A stretch of 64,000 bases of DNA from Tritrichomonas musculus (lineage: Eukaryota > Parabasalia > Tritrichomonadida > Tritrichomonadidae), in assembly GCA_039105265.1 (NCBI GenBank), contig JAPFFF010000004.1, positions 7,297,501 to 7,361,500 on the forward strand, written 5' to 3'. Under the pieces are notes generated by a model. That model saw nothing but the letters and a program-made list of their open reading frames with translations, did no database searches and had not been told where the DNA came from. The translations under genes and the position numbers were made by a program. Numbering within the stretch: position 1 is the first letter of the stretch; every line of letters begins with the position of its first letter. Of the stretch, positions 8,564 to 19,056 are shown one piece after another.

Positions 8564-11500
8564 TTACAAATCTGGAAATTCAATTTTATTTTCGATGACT
8601 TGTAATGTTGTATCTTCAACAACACAATTGATTCCTTTTATGTGATTCAACTTCAAATAATAAGGAAATGGATGATTCAAATTATCAGTATAATAAATGA
8701 CTTCTATCGTATAATGACTTGAACTATCATAAGTAACAACTGTCCAAGTTCCATTCTCATTTCGTAATCCAATTCGTCCATCAGGCAGATCCTCGAAATA
8801 AACAGCAAGGTTCAAAAATCCACTATTTGCAATTTCTTTTTGAAAATGAATGAAAGTATATGTATCAAATTCTTCTTGAGTGTAATCATTATCTGTTATT
8901 AATCGATGTTCAGTCACTATTTTACAATTCGCTATAGCGGCCTTTAATGCTGCATTCTCTCTCTCTAAATTTGAAATTTTGCTATTTATCGATACGATAC
9001 TAGAAACATGTTCGCCTACGAGAATAGCTAAATCTTGTTGAGATTTGGATGTATTATCTATCCTTGTCTTCAGTTCATCATTTTCACTTTTCAATGCATA
9101 ATTGGTCAAATCAACAGGTTCAGGAATTTCACTTTTCAATGCTATTTGATCTTCTTCACCAAATTCAGCTAGAGTAACTCGTACTGGATATGTTCCAGAG
9201 TAATTATAAAGTACACCTGTTGCTTCTTCCCAATAAAACGAGCCAACACTTATATCCATAACATGAGCAATTGTATCGTGTATGTTTTTTGTACTTTCCG
9301 TCTTGAATATGATATCAAATTCCTCATTTACATTTGAGCCAGTCACACCAACCAAGTGAGCACCTTCTTGGAATGGAATGAAGGAAGTAGAAAAGAAATC
9401 ACCAAGCAAATGTTCTGGTTCGTAAGGGCCGTTTGTTATTGGTAGAATAATTTTATTCCCAACTTTCAAATCAGTTTTGCTTCGATATTTTTCATCGGAT
9501 TCACTTTTTGAATAAGCATAATCATCAGGGATTTCACTTTTTAATGCTATTTTATCTTGCTTCAATATTTTTTCCGCTAATATTAATTTGGTATCAAAAG
9601 AGTCTTCCCCATTATCGATGTAAAAGCATTGACCAAATCTATCGTTTTTATAATAGGTCAAGTTATAGGTTGTTCCATCAATTTCAACATCGACATTAAC
9701 TCCATCTTCAGTAATAACACCATTATAATCAAACAAATAATCAAACTCTTTTACAAAGCCATCGTTATTTGATATTGTTCCAACAAGGCGAATTCCCCTA
9801 GTCAATGTTATTTTGACTTCCCACGATCCTGAATTATCTTGGACATTTTCAAAAGGCACATCGACTGCATCTTTATATATCAAATCATTTTTGCTTCGAT
9901 ATTTTGCATCTGCTTCTTCTTTCGTATATAATTCTTCAATATTTGGTTTCTTAGCTAATTCTTGTTGAATAGTTTCTAAAGCAGTATTTACTTCGTCAGT
10001 TGTTGGATATTCAAGACTAAACATTGCAACATCATTTTGATGACTATTGACTGCTAATGCATTTATTTTTTCATCTAAAGCTTCAATATCAGATAAATAA
10101 GCAATATCAGCTGGAGTTTTCTCAACTAAAAGTCTCATAAATGTATTGTTTTCAATGATACATCCAGCAATCTTATAGTCAGTATTTTCTCCTGTTATAA
10201 TTATATTTTTATCAATTTTACGAATATTGGATAAATATTTTGTACGATATTCTTCCGATTTTGGAAGACCTTCAATTGTGATGCTATCTATTGTTGTTGT
10301 TGTATCAACTCCTTTATAATCAGTTATTGTACCTTGTTCAATTTTGATATATAATCGTTTTTGACCTTCAGATGTGAATAATTTAAATACACAAATACCA
10401 TTTTTTAATTCATCTTCTGCTTGAAATAAAACTGCAGCTTGTTCATCTTGATAATAAGTAACAATATCAATTGTATCCATTCTTGTTAGTTCACTTCTGG
10501 AAATATAATCACTTTCAATTTCTTCAATTTTATCTACAATTTTCAATAATGGTTTCTTCATTGAATCTCTAAATGAATAAGTTAATAATTTTGCACCCCC
10601 AACAGTCATAATCATTTCTTCTTCTTTTTCATCAAATACTGGAATTTCTGTTGGACCTGATTCACACCAATTTCTAACACTATTTAATGATACTCCAATA
10701 CTTCTTGATAAATCAGGTAATTCCATTTCTTGACGAGATTGAACAAATTGTTTCCATAAACCAGATACACAACTAGTAATTTTTTCTGCACCAAATATTA
10801 GACCATTTGCACTAAAAGCTAACATTCCTGCAACCATTTGAATTTTTTGTTTTAATCTAATTTTGTCAATATCAGCTTCTAATTTTTCAGTAATTTGTTC
10901 AGTTAATGCCATTCTTGATTTCAAACCTTCAACTGATTTATCTAAATTATCAACATCAACAGAAACAACATCAACTGTGTTCGAAACTAAATTCAAATCT
11001 GATCTCATTGTTGTAATATTGTCTGCTGTAATAATTTTTGATGAAGTTATGTTGTAATCTGTATATAAAGTAGTTGCTGCATTTGGATTTGGACTCACTT
11101 CATAATATTGTTGATTAATTATATATTCAAATGGATTAGTATTTTTATCCCAATTAATTTCTTCAATTGGATCTACTAAATCTTTAAATAAATAAATTGC
11201 AATATCTTGATTGTTAACTCCAAATTGACCAAATTCATGACAATTTAATTTCTCAATTGTATCCAAATCACCTCTGAGACTAAAATAATTTTTATCATAA
11301 TCACCATGTCCAGTATACAAATTTGATGGGTAAAAACTTAATCTATTCCATTCTTTGGTAAATGAGAGTTTCAAATCTAAATATACTCGATCCCAATTAT
11401 CAAATTGTAAATTGTCTTTTACTTCGGTATATTTATTAATATAAGCTCGAATTACACAACAATCATATCTTAGATTTCCTTCTGTCCATCCAACTGGAAG

Positions 11501-12556
11501 ATATTCTCTTACAAAGGTCAAACCTTTTTCACCTCCATCAATTTCAGTACCATCTTTTAATAATATTTTTGTTTGAACATCAGAATCTTGAAAAAGTTTT
11601 TCAATTGGATTTTCAGATTCACCCCAAGTATAATCCCATCTTTTATGAACTGCATAAGTATTCCATTTTGATCTTCTCATCATTATTTCTGCTCCATCTC
11701 TTTCTTGATATTTTGTTTCACCTTTCCCTGGAACTTGTAAATTACGTTTATTAATAATTTTTCCTGTGATATGACCTTGAACATTCAAACCACTCCATTT
11801 TTCACCATCATAGGTTAAACTCCATTGATTTCCAAAACAATAATCTTTGAATTCAAATTTTAAACCAGTTGGAATTTGATAATCAGTTGGAATTTTGAAA
11901 ACCATTTTATAACAATCTTTGAAATTTGATTTTTCATCGGTTACTGAATTTCTATCAAAAATTTGTTCTTCAGTGATTATACTTGGTTTGTATAAATATA
12001 AGTTATCAGATTCATGTAATTTCAAACTATTTCTAGAATCTATGATATCACATTTGATGGAAGGTAATGTTGATTTCAAATGATTTAAAGGTAATTGATA
12101 AATAATACTAATTTCACCATTAATGTACAAAGATTTCAAATCAAGACTTAAATTCTTATCAACTTTTATGTATGGAGTTGTTGATGTTTCTTCAGTAATT
12201 GTCACTTTTTTATCTTCAGCAGCTGTTACACATGGACATACGAAATTTTTATTCAAAACATAAATTGATAATTGATAAATATATTTTCCTTCACTATCTA
12301 AGAAAACATTCTTTCTCAAATTGATTTTAAATACTTCTGTCTTATCATCGATTTGTAATAGTTTTGTTATATCATCATCATTCATTTGTATATTTAATTT
12401 TTCATCTTCAACCGTTAATGCATCTCTAGTCACGTGATAATCAGAAAAACCTTCAACAGTTTCAAACTCATTCGATTTTGATGTTAACAATTGAGAACCT
12501 AAATATGTTTTACCATCTACTTTAAATTGAATATCGCCTTTAAATTTAGTCAGCAT
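8564..12556 (-). CDS. Large spike/fibre-like structural protein with phage-fibre-type repeats
   Basis: About 1,330 residues from the first ATG (12556); the frame is open a little further upstream. The N-terminus has a CxxC-like cluster. Middle parts are beta-rich, followed by a coiled coil and a hydrophobic stretch (about residues 575-605). Two tandem units of about 140 residues each open with TKEEADAKYRSK (near 875) and SKSESDEKYRSK (near 1015) and close with DKIALKSEIP or DQIALKSEIP; this resembles linker motifs in bacteriophage tail fibres. A second coiled coil (LKTRIDNTSKS...) leads to a C-terminal beta-rich head of about 110 residues. A trimeric attachment fibre of the virion is the natural reading, by inference. 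Its N-terminal region resembles that of the next gene, suggesting a shared capsid anchor. Confidence 0.6.
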   Translation of the reverse strand: MLTKFKGDIQFKVDGKTYLGSQLLTSKSNEFETVEGFSDYHVTRDALTVEDEKLNIQMNDDDITKLLQIDDKTEVFKINLRKNVFLDSEGKYIYQLSIYVLNKNFVCPCVTAAEDKKVTITEETSTTPYIKVDKNLSLDLKSLYINGEISIIYQLPLNHLKSTLPSIKCDIIDSRNSLKLHESDNLYLYKPSIITEEQIFDRNSVTDEKSNFKDCYKMVFKIPTDYQIPTGLKFEFKDYCFGNQWSLTYDGEKWSGLNVQGHITGKIINKRNLQVPGKGETKYQERDGAEIMMRRSKWNTYAVHKRWDYTWGESENPIEKLFQDSDVQTKILLKDGTEIDGGEKGLTFVREYLPVGWTEGNLRYDCCVIRAYINKYTEVKDNLQFDNWDRVYLDLKLSFTKEWNRLSFYPSNLYTGHGDYDKNYFSLRGDLDTIEKLNCHEFGQFGVNNQDIAIYLFKDLVDPIEEINWDKNTNPFEYIINQQYYEVSPNPNAATTLYTDYNITSSKIITADNITTMRSDLNLVSNTVDVVSVDVDNLDKSVEGLKSRMALTEQITEKLEADIDKIRLKQKIQMVAGMLAFSANGLIFGAEKITSCVSGLWKQFVQSRQEMELPDLSRSIGVSLNSVRNWCESGPTEIPVFDEKEEEMIMTVGGAKLLTYSFRDSMKKPLLKIVDKIEEIESDYISRSELTRMDTIDIVTYYQDEQAAVLFQAEDELKNGICVFKLFTSEGQKRLYIKIEQGTITDYKGVDTTTTIDSITIEGLPKSEEYRTKYLSNIRKIDKNIIITGENTDYKIAGCIIENNTFMRLLVEKTPADIAYLSDIEALDEKINALAVNSHQNDVAMFSLEYPTTDEVNTALETIQQELAKKPNIEELYTKEEADAKYRSKNDLIYKDAVDVPFENVQDNSGSWEVKITLTRGIRLVGTISNNDGFVKEFDYLFDYNGVITEDGVNVDVEIDGTTYNLTYYKNDRFGQCFYIDNGEDSFDTKLILAEKILKQDKIALKSEIPDDYAYSKSESDEKYRSKTDLKVGNKIILPITNGPYEPEHLLGDFFSTSFIPFQEGAHLVGVTGSNVNEEFDIIFKTESTKNIHDTIAHVMDISVGSFYWEEATGVLYNYSGTYPVRVTLAEFGEEDQIALKSEIPEPVDLTNYALKSENDELKTRIDNTSKSQQDLAILVGEHVSSIVSINSKISNLERENAALKAAIANCKIVTEHRLITDNDYTQEEFDTYTFIHFQKEIANSGFLNLAVYFEDLPDGRIGLRNENGTWTVVTYDSSSHYTIEVIYYTDNLNHPFPYYLKLNHIKGINCVVEDTTLQVIENKIEFPDL

Positions 12557-12584
12557 TTTTTTACATTTGCAACAAAAATAAGAT

Positions 12585-14777
12585 TTACTCAATTGTGGAA
12601 CATTTTTCTTCTAATAACTGAATTCTACTATCATAAAATTTATCACATTCAATATTTTTAGTTTTATCTTCTAAGATCATAATTCGATTCTCGGTTGTCA
12701 AATTTTCAAACGTTAGATCAGTTTCAATATTTTGACATTTACGTTCCAAAGCAGTTAATATTTCATCAACATTCTCATTCTCATTATTATTATTACCTCC
12801 ACATTGACATTGATTCTCTTCTAATCGAGATAAATCTTCTGAAAGACCAGCACAAAATGACCAAATCTCTTTGATTCCTTGATTTAACCATTTTAATTGA
12901 TCTAGTTCTTCGTCTTGCCATTTCTTTAATTTTTCTTCAAATGTTAATACAACTGGTTTTTCCTCATTTAATGCCAATGTTTGAGCTTTATTATTTATGA
13001 CAAAACCTTCTTTATTTCGATATTCTTGACTCTCAGTAGTATCAGCAGAAAATACATTTCCAATTTGATCAACATTTGATTCTAAGGTTGATACCCTTTC
13101 TGTATAATTTTTCATTGTATTTTCTAAATTTGTGATTCTAGTTAATGTATCAAAATCTACAGAACCTGATGATGACCCAAGAGTGGTTAAATAATTTTTG
13201 AAATTCTCATTCAAAGGAGCAAGGTAATAACCAACAATTCGATTTTCTAAATTTCTTTCCTCTCCAGAATCTGTTTCATATTGGTGTTCTTCACAATATT
13301 TTTTATCGGCTTCAGTTTCTTCTAATTTTAGTTCAAATATACCATTTAAGGTTATTTTTAGGTTATGATTTTCAATTACAAATGATGAACTTTCTATATT
13401 ATTTTGATTTGATTTAACAATTAATTCATTATTTGTTATTTTACATTCGATAACATAATCAATGAATTTAATTTGATAGTTTATCTTTGAACGTTTTCGA
13501 TCAAAGATATGGAAAATAAAATGTGAACTCTCATAATCATAAATGGTAATTATTAATGATGAATTATTGTATTCGGCTGATATAAAAGAAGTTAACATAA
13601 CACCATCAGCAGCTTCAAGATTACTCATATCAAAAGTTATAAATCCATACCCTGCTAATGTTTGAGGTCGTAATGGTTGTAATGGAATATTATTTAAATT
13701 ATTTTCGACAAATATTGAATTTCTCCAAAATTTACCAAATTCTTTGTTATCAATTAAGTATTCAAGTTGATCTTCAAAACTTTGATTCAATTGAGAAAAT
13801 ATATAATCCATATACAATTTCCAATCATCTTCATTTTTTTGCAGCATCTTCTCATAGGACTCAATTGTGATTGTTTGCGGATCTTCTGTTAATAATTGAG
13901 GTGCAGCTCGAAAAGTCTTTGGAGCTCCTATTTTTGCCATTACATATTGATTTTGATTAATTTCACTTCTCATATTCCAAAAGATTGCTTTTGCGAGAAA
14001 TTGAAGATCCAATATATATTGATAATCTTTAATGGTTCCATCATCATCGATCGGTTTTTTTGGATTCGGCATTATTACTGGAAATCGTAAAACTTCGGAA
14101 AGATATAGTGGTTCTGAAAAAGTTACATGATTTCCTAAATCTTGGATATTATCTGGATCATCATCTGATGGGTAAGATAAATTTATTTTTTTCCAGAGAT
14201 TGAAAAATTTCACAAGGGCATTTGTTGATATTTGAATTTTATTGTCCGAAGAATTTAACATAAAATTTCCAGTTGCTCCTTTCAATGCTGTACTTAAATT
14301 TTCCGTTTTATTCACAACTGAAGTAAGATCTCTCCCTAATTTATCAGAAGTCAGTTCACTATTATATCCAGTTGATCCCTCTAAAAGATTAAATTTAATT
14401 TTTAAATTTTGAACTGTACCACCATCTTTCAAAACAAATTTAGTTTTTGAGTTATCTTGATTATCGAGTACATAATCAACAATTTTTCCAGCTAATATAG
14501 ACTTCCCACTGTTTCCATACATCTCTAAATTTGATTTTGCAGAACCTGATGGATAGAATTTTTGTGTTCGTCCATCCAAAGTCTGCAACTCTTCAACAAT
14601 TTCATCGGACTTGATTGTTGCTGTTCTTTCTCCTTTCTTTTTCTCTTCCTCATCTTTTGGGTATTTTATTGTTAAATTTGACGCCTCACCATTTTCTTTC
14701 AACACAAATAAACTCGAATCAGTCACACCACTTGCAGTCATTAATTTGAAATCTGTATCGGTCCAAACACCTGTCAT
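12585..14777 (-). CDS. Second spike/fibre-like structural protein with C-terminal coiled coil
   Basis: About 730 residues from the first ATG (14777); the frame is open a few codons upstream. The opening (FYFWCENKNLMTG) parallels the opening of the 1,330-residue neighbour (SYFCCKCKKMLTK), suggesting related anchoring domains. Residues 1-500 look beta-rich with Gly/Asn/Ser loops. From about 545 several heptad-like segments (ITNLENTMKNYTERVSTLES, VDEILTALERKCQNIE) form coiled coils, interrupted by a cysteine/asparagine linker (CQCGGNNNNENENVDE). It sits between the small capsid candidate and the fibre gene in one minus-strand block. No named family is recognised. Confidence 0.55.
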   Translation of the reverse strand: MTGVWTDTDFKLMTASGVTDSSLFVLKENGEASNLTIKYPKDEEEKKKGERTATIKSDEIVEELQTLDGRTQKFYPSGSAKSNLEMYGNSGKSILAGKIVDYVLDNQDNSKTKFVLKDGGTVQNLKIKFNLLEGSTGYNSELTSDKLGRDLTSVVNKTENLSTALKGATGNFMLNSSDNKIQISTNALVKFFNLWKKINLSYPSDDDPDNIQDLGNHVTFSEPLYLSEVLRFPVIMPNPKKPIDDDGTIKDYQYILDLQFLAKAIFWNMRSEINQNQYVMAKIGAPKTFRAAPQLLTEDPQTITIESYEKMLQKNEDDWKLYMDYIFSQLNQSFEDQLEYLIDNKEFGKFWRNSIFVENNLNNIPLQPLRPQTLAGYGFITFDMSNLEAADGVMLTSFISAEYNNSSLIITIYDYESSHFIFHIFDRKRSKINYQIKFIDYVIECKITNNELIVKSNQNNIESSSFVIENHNLKITLNGIFELKLEETEADKKYCEEHQYETDSGEERNLENRIVGYYLAPLNENFKNYLTTLGSSSGSVDFDTLTRITNLENTMKNYTERVSTLESNVDQIGNVFSADTTESQEYRNKEGFVINNKAQTLALNEEKPVVLTFEEKLKKWQDEELDQLKWLNQGIKEIWSFCAGLSEDLSRLEENQCQCGGNNNNENENVDEILTALERKCQNIETDLTFENLTTENRIMILEDKTKNIECDKFYDSRIQLLEEKCSTIE

Positions 14778-14812
14778 TAAATTTTTATTTTCGCACCAAA
14801 AATAAAATTGAT

Positions 14813-15298
14813 TCAATATTCTAATTTCAAGAACAAAATGAAATAATCAGGAACTATTATTTTTCTTGTTTCTGTATCTTTAAACCAAACCATAAAACCT
14901 TGTTTGACATTCGAATCAATTAAATATTTTCTATTATCATCAGGAACTTGTAAATTTGCAACATAAACTAAACTATCACAATAATTATTTCGAGGAACAA
15001 AACTTGCATGAACTGTATAATTTGATGCAGTATGCTTATTAACAACACAATAACAATATTGAAATATAATATACCGTTCTTGACCTTGAGTTGGAGTATG
15101 AAACTCTGATGGATATTTAAAAGCAAATCTATCGTTTTCCAAATAAAAGTGATCAACCGTTAAACATTCTGATAAATTTTGTTCTTGTTGTTCCTTTGTT
15201 GATAGTTTCCAACCTTGAACAGGGTAATAAGTTTTATGAATTTTTAATGGTTGAATATTTAAATTTGGATCAATGTTATATGAAATTAATGTCGACAT
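14813..15298 (-). CDS. Small beta-rich protein, possible minor capsid (penton-type) protein
   Basis: One hundred and sixty-one residues (MSTLISYNIDPNLNIQP...). Predicted strands alternate with polar loops through its whole length (YIIFQYCYCVVN, YTVHASFVP, GFMVWFKDTETRKIIVPDYFILFLKLEY), which would fit a single jelly roll. Its place directly after the major capsid genes matches where Polintons encode their minor capsid protein, although it is shorter than usual. The assignment is positional and tentative. Confidence 0.45.
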   Translation of the reverse strand: MSTLISYNIDPNLNIQPLKIHKTYYPVQGWKLSTKEQQEQNLSECLTVDHFYLENDRFAFKYPSEFHTPTQGQERYIIFQYCYCVVNKHTASNYTVHASFVPRNNYCDSLVYVANLQVPDDNRKYLIDSNVKQGFMVWFKDTETRKIIVPDYFILFLKLEY

Positions 15299-15322
15299 AT
15301 TTTTCTATTCAAATAAAAATCT

Positions 15323-17158
15323 TTATTTATAGCCACTTGGTACTCCTTCATCATGATATTGAACTCCATCTTGAATTGACCAAGTCCAATAAGTATCAGA
15401 ACAAATCCACATTTCTGGTTTACATAAATTTCTTCCATAAAAATCGTGGGTAGGGAAAAGATAACTATTTTCTAGTTGATGACCCCAATCAAAGATAGAA
15501 TCAGCATGAAATTTTATTAAAGCTTCATGATTATCAGTATCTATACCATCGAAAACATAACCCGAATTTCCACGTTCTAATTGGAAATTAATTCCAAAAT
15601 TTGTATCATCATAATAACTATTGTGGAAATTCCAATCTCCTCTAATTTGAGAGTTTTCAATTATTATGTTATTCAGAGGTTGACAAATAGATTCTAAATA
15701 TTCTGGAGTTGCTTCAATTCCATCTAATTCATTTGCCATTAATTGATATTGAACAAATCTTCCATTCCAAGTATTAGCAAATTCAACTTGAGGATACAAT
15801 TTCTTATCTATTATTAATCGAACATTTGCATACATTATATTTCTATATACTGTAATATCATTTGCATATCTTGGAAACATAAATGTTATATTTGTTGCAT
15901 TTTTCAAAGGCATAGATTTAATTAAATTTATTTCATCATCTCCGACAGTTGTATCAAAAATTACTCTTGTTAATTCTTGAGATGGAATTATTAATGGTTC
16001 TTGTAAAGTTGACATCAATCCTTCAACAACTGATGGTTTGATTCCAAATCCAAACAAATTTGATCGTCCAACTGTGATTTTTATTGATTTTGGATTAACA
16101 ATTAAACGATTTTCCATAACTCCACAAAAAACTTGATTCATTGTTGTATTTGATTCAGCCGTCGTACTGCTCTCATTGTAATTATTTAATTTCCAAAGTG
16201 TTGATGATGTTCCAGCAAAAATTTTGGAGACATCAACGCTATTTTTAACAATATTGACTTCAAAAGATGAAACAATCTTTCCTAATTGACCAATTTGTAA
16301 AAAACGATTTATTATTGGAACTTCAGGAGAATGATATTCAATCATTTGATAATACAATTTCTTTTTCTGACGGTCTCCAACTTTTTGAGGAGGAACTTGA
16401 CACCAAACTAAACCATCCAAAGAAAATCTTACTTCTTCTTCTATTTCACCTAATATTTGATTTGGATACAATCTCCAAGCTTGTAAAGCTAACTGATCTG
16501 TGAATGGAATGATTAACTCTAATCGAATTGGAACCCATTTTATCGTATGGTCATTTTCCCAACATAAATCAGATATTGGAATGTAGCATCCACAAACATT
16601 AGGAGATAAATTACAAACATTTTCCCATAACGTATGAGAATGAGGTGAATTTTGTTTTGATTCCTTTGAACGAATTGAATTATATGCATAAGATTCACGA
16701 ATCATTTCTGTTTGATGATAATTTTGAACCAATTTCCCATCAACATAAAATCTAGCTTCATCAATAATTTCAACAGCATCTTTAAAACCAACAAATATTT
16801 GATTTATTTGTGCTCTATCTCGATTTGAATAAGTGGCATTTGGAGGTGATCCTTTTTCTGTAAAATAATTTAATTTCGGTAAATGCTCTGATAATCCAAC
16901 TTCAAATTCAACTGTCATTTCAATAAAACTTTTTTCTATTTGTGATATTGTATGATTTGGGTGAGTTAGTTTTATTCGAGTTCTTTCGGAAAATTTTTCA
17001 ATTGGAATATCATGATCATGGAAATCTTCACAATACATAGCAAAAGTATTATCACCTCCATTTTTTGCTACCAAATTTCTTAAATGTTCATTGAAAAAGT
17101 TTAATATGTCACCTTCATCGTTTCCAAAGTTTCTAAATTGAGCGTTTTGATAAGTCAT
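15323..17158 (-). CDS. Major capsid protein candidate, copy 2
   Basis: About 611 residues starting at the ATG at 17158 (MTYQNAQFRNFGNDEGDILN), chosen because the upstream paralogue begins with the same sequence; the frame is open further upstream but there overlaps that gene. It shares with the paralogue SMPLKNATNITFMFP, LQAWRLYPNQILGEIE, LERGNSGYVFDG and the closing EMWICSDTYWTWSIQDGVQY. Size, beta-rich composition and tandem position beside a packaging-type element fit a double-jelly-roll major capsid protein. The fold is inferred, not demonstrated. The middle third is much more diverged than the ends. Confidence 0.65.
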   Translation of the reverse strand: MTYQNAQFRNFGNDEGDILNFFNEHLRNLVAKNGGDNTFAMYCEDFHDHDIPIEKFSERTRIKLTHPNHTISQIEKSFIEMTVEFEVGLSEHLPKLNYFTEKGSPPNATYSNRDRAQINQIFVGFKDAVEIIDEARFYVDGKLVQNYHQTEMIRESYAYNSIRSKESKQNSPHSHTLWENVCNLSPNVCGCYIPISDLCWENDHTIKWVPIRLELIIPFTDQLALQAWRLYPNQILGEIEEEVRFSLDGLVWCQVPPQKVGDRQKKKLYYQMIEYHSPEVPIINRFLQIGQLGKIVSSFEVNIVKNSVDVSKIFAGTSSTLWKLNNYNESSTTAESNTTMNQVFCGVMENRLIVNPKSIKITVGRSNLFGFGIKPSVVEGLMSTLQEPLIIPSQELTRVIFDTTVGDDEINLIKSMPLKNATNITFMFPRYANDITVYRNIMYANVRLIIDKKLYPQVEFANTWNGRFVQYQLMANELDGIEATPEYLESICQPLNNIIIENSQIRGDWNFHNSYYDDTNFGINFQLERGNSGYVFDGIDTDNHEALIKFHADSIFDWGHQLENSYLFPTHDFYGRNLCKPEMWICSDTYWTWSIQDGVQYHDEGVPSGYK

Positions 17159-17189
17159 TTGATCTTGCAAAAAAAATTTAGATCTTATC

Positions 17190-18980
17190 TTAGTCATAAC
17201 CAGTTGGTCTTCCTCGTGGGTAATATTGAACTCCATCTTGTATTGACCAAGTCCAATAAGTATCTGAACAAATCCACATTTCTGGAATTGGTTCTTGTTT
17301 GGTGACATTTACGCTCACTTTATTTGAAGTCAAATCAATATCTGGAAAGAGATATGCATTCTCTTTATCCGAAGAAATCAAATTTCCTTTAAATTCAATT
17401 GATACTGCTTGATTTCCTGAATCAACACCATCGAAAACAAAACCCGAATTTCCACGTTCTAATTGGAAATTGATTCCAAAACTTGTGTTATCAAATGGAC
17501 ATAATAAAAATCTTTCTTTTTCTTTTGGATCTCCAGCGACAGTCATATGTTTTGGATAAACATTATTGATTGGTTTTGAGATTGATTCAACCAATTCATC
17601 TGTTGGTTCAATATTTCCATCTAATTCATTTGCCATTAATTGATATTGAACAAATCTTCCATCCCAAGTATTATCAAAATAAGTTTCTGGATATTTCTTT
17701 TTATTGACTGATAACCAACATTGCTCTAACATAACATTTTGATAAACAGTACAATGAGTAGTTTTTGCTGGAAACATCATTGTAATATTTGTTGCATTCT
17801 TTAATGGAACAGATTTTGAAATATCGATCCGTCCTCCCGTTACCCTCATATCAAATTGATATTTAGTTAATTCTTGTGAAGGAATGATGATTGGTTCTTG
17901 TAATGTTGTCATTAATGATTCAATTACATCAGGTTTGACTCCAAATCCACTACAATTCGATCGACATTTGACAATGCGAACGTCATCATTTGCGATTTCG
18001 AGCTTATTCATTTGTACAACCCACCAATTTGATGTGAGAGCATTTTTATCAGCGACAAGAGAGGACAAACAATGATAAGCTATAGGTATGGCATTGAAAT
18101 TTTCAATTGTTGAGTCAGTATTCGATTTTGCTTCAATATTTTTGACCGTTATGATTTCATCTTGGTATTGTGAAAAGCGATTGAAAAGAGGTAAAATTGG
18201 CGCGTCATATTCTTTTTGTCCTTTATCAACCCATCCCCAAAATCTTTTGATTTCACCAACATTTTTCGGTTGAAGTTGACACCAAACAAGAGCATCAAGA
18301 GAAAATTTGACTTCTATTTCAACTTCACCTAAAATTCGATTTGGATACAATCTCCAAGCTTGTAAAGCTAATAAATCAGTGAATGGGATATTCAATTCCA
18401 TATGAACAGGAACCGATTTTCCGGTTGTAAAAGCAATGAGAGGAACATAAACACCTGCAACATTTGGACTCATACAATTGACACTTTCCCATAATGAATG
18501 AGCATGAGCTGCATTATTTTTGGAATCTTTTGGTCGAATTGAATTATATGCAAAAGTTTCTTTAATCATTTCACTTTGATGATAACCACTAATTAATTTT
18601 CCATCAACCCAAAATTGTAATTCAGATATAATTTCTGCTGCATTTTTGAAACCAATAAAGATATAATTTAGATGTGGACAAGGGTTTAAACTATTATCAT
18701 TGGCGTAAGGTGTTTTCAATTTTAGTTTCAATTCTAAATCTAATTTGATAAAACCTTTTTCTATTTGGGAGATTGTATGACCAGAATGAGTTAATCTTAT
18801 TTTTGTTTTTGTACCAATTGGAATAGGTTCATCTTTGTCATGACATAATTCCTCAACAATTGAAAAAGTATTATCTCCTCCATTCTTTTGTACTAATGTC
18901 CTCAAATGATTATTGAAAAAGTTTAATATGTCACCTTCATCATTTCCTGAATTCTTAAATTGTGCGTTTTGATATGTCAT
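17190..18980 (-). CDS. Major capsid protein candidate, copy 1
   Basis: Five hundred and ninety-six residues (MTYQNAQFKNSGNDEGDILN...), lying 31 bases upstream of its paralogue. Shared blocks include SGYHQSEMIKETFAYNSIR, LQAWRLYPNRILGEVE, SVPLKNATNITMMFP, RFVQYQLMANELDG and CSDTYWTWSIQDGVQY. Double-jelly-roll capsid proteins of Polintons are of this size. The gene starts 76 bases from the divergent + strand gene at 19057, so the intervening AT-rich DNA probably holds promoters for both. Paired capsid genes could give two capsomer types or reflect gene duplication with functional split; this is inference. Confidence 0.65.
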   Translation of the reverse strand: MTYQNAQFKNSGNDEGDILNFFNNHLRTLVQKNGGDNTFSIVEELCHDKDEPIPIGTKTKIRLTHSGHTISQIEKGFIKLDLELKLKLKTPYANDNSLNPCPHLNYIFIGFKNAAEIISELQFWVDGKLISGYHQSEMIKETFAYNSIRPKDSKNNAAHAHSLWESVNCMSPNVAGVYVPLIAFTTGKSVPVHMELNIPFTDLLALQAWRLYPNRILGEVEIEVKFSLDALVWCQLQPKNVGEIKRFWGWVDKGQKEYDAPILPLFNRFSQYQDEIITVKNIEAKSNTDSTIENFNAIPIAYHCLSSLVADKNALTSNWWVVQMNKLEIANDDVRIVKCRSNCSGFGVKPDVIESLMTTLQEPIIIPSQELTKYQFDMRVTGGRIDISKSVPLKNATNITMMFPAKTTHCTVYQNVMLEQCWLSVNKKKYPETYFDNTWDGRFVQYQLMANELDGNIEPTDELVESISKPINNVYPKHMTVAGDPKEKERFLLCPFDNTSFGINFQLERGNSGFVFDGVDSGNQAVSIEFKGNLISSDKENAYLFPDIDLTSNKVSVNVTKQEPIPEMWICSDTYWTWSIQDGVQYYPRGRPTGYD

Positions 18981-19056
18981 CTGTTTTTATGAAGAATTTA
19001 AAAAATTCGAAAAGCCAATTTTTTTCAAAGATGAAAAATAGACGAAATTAAAAAAG

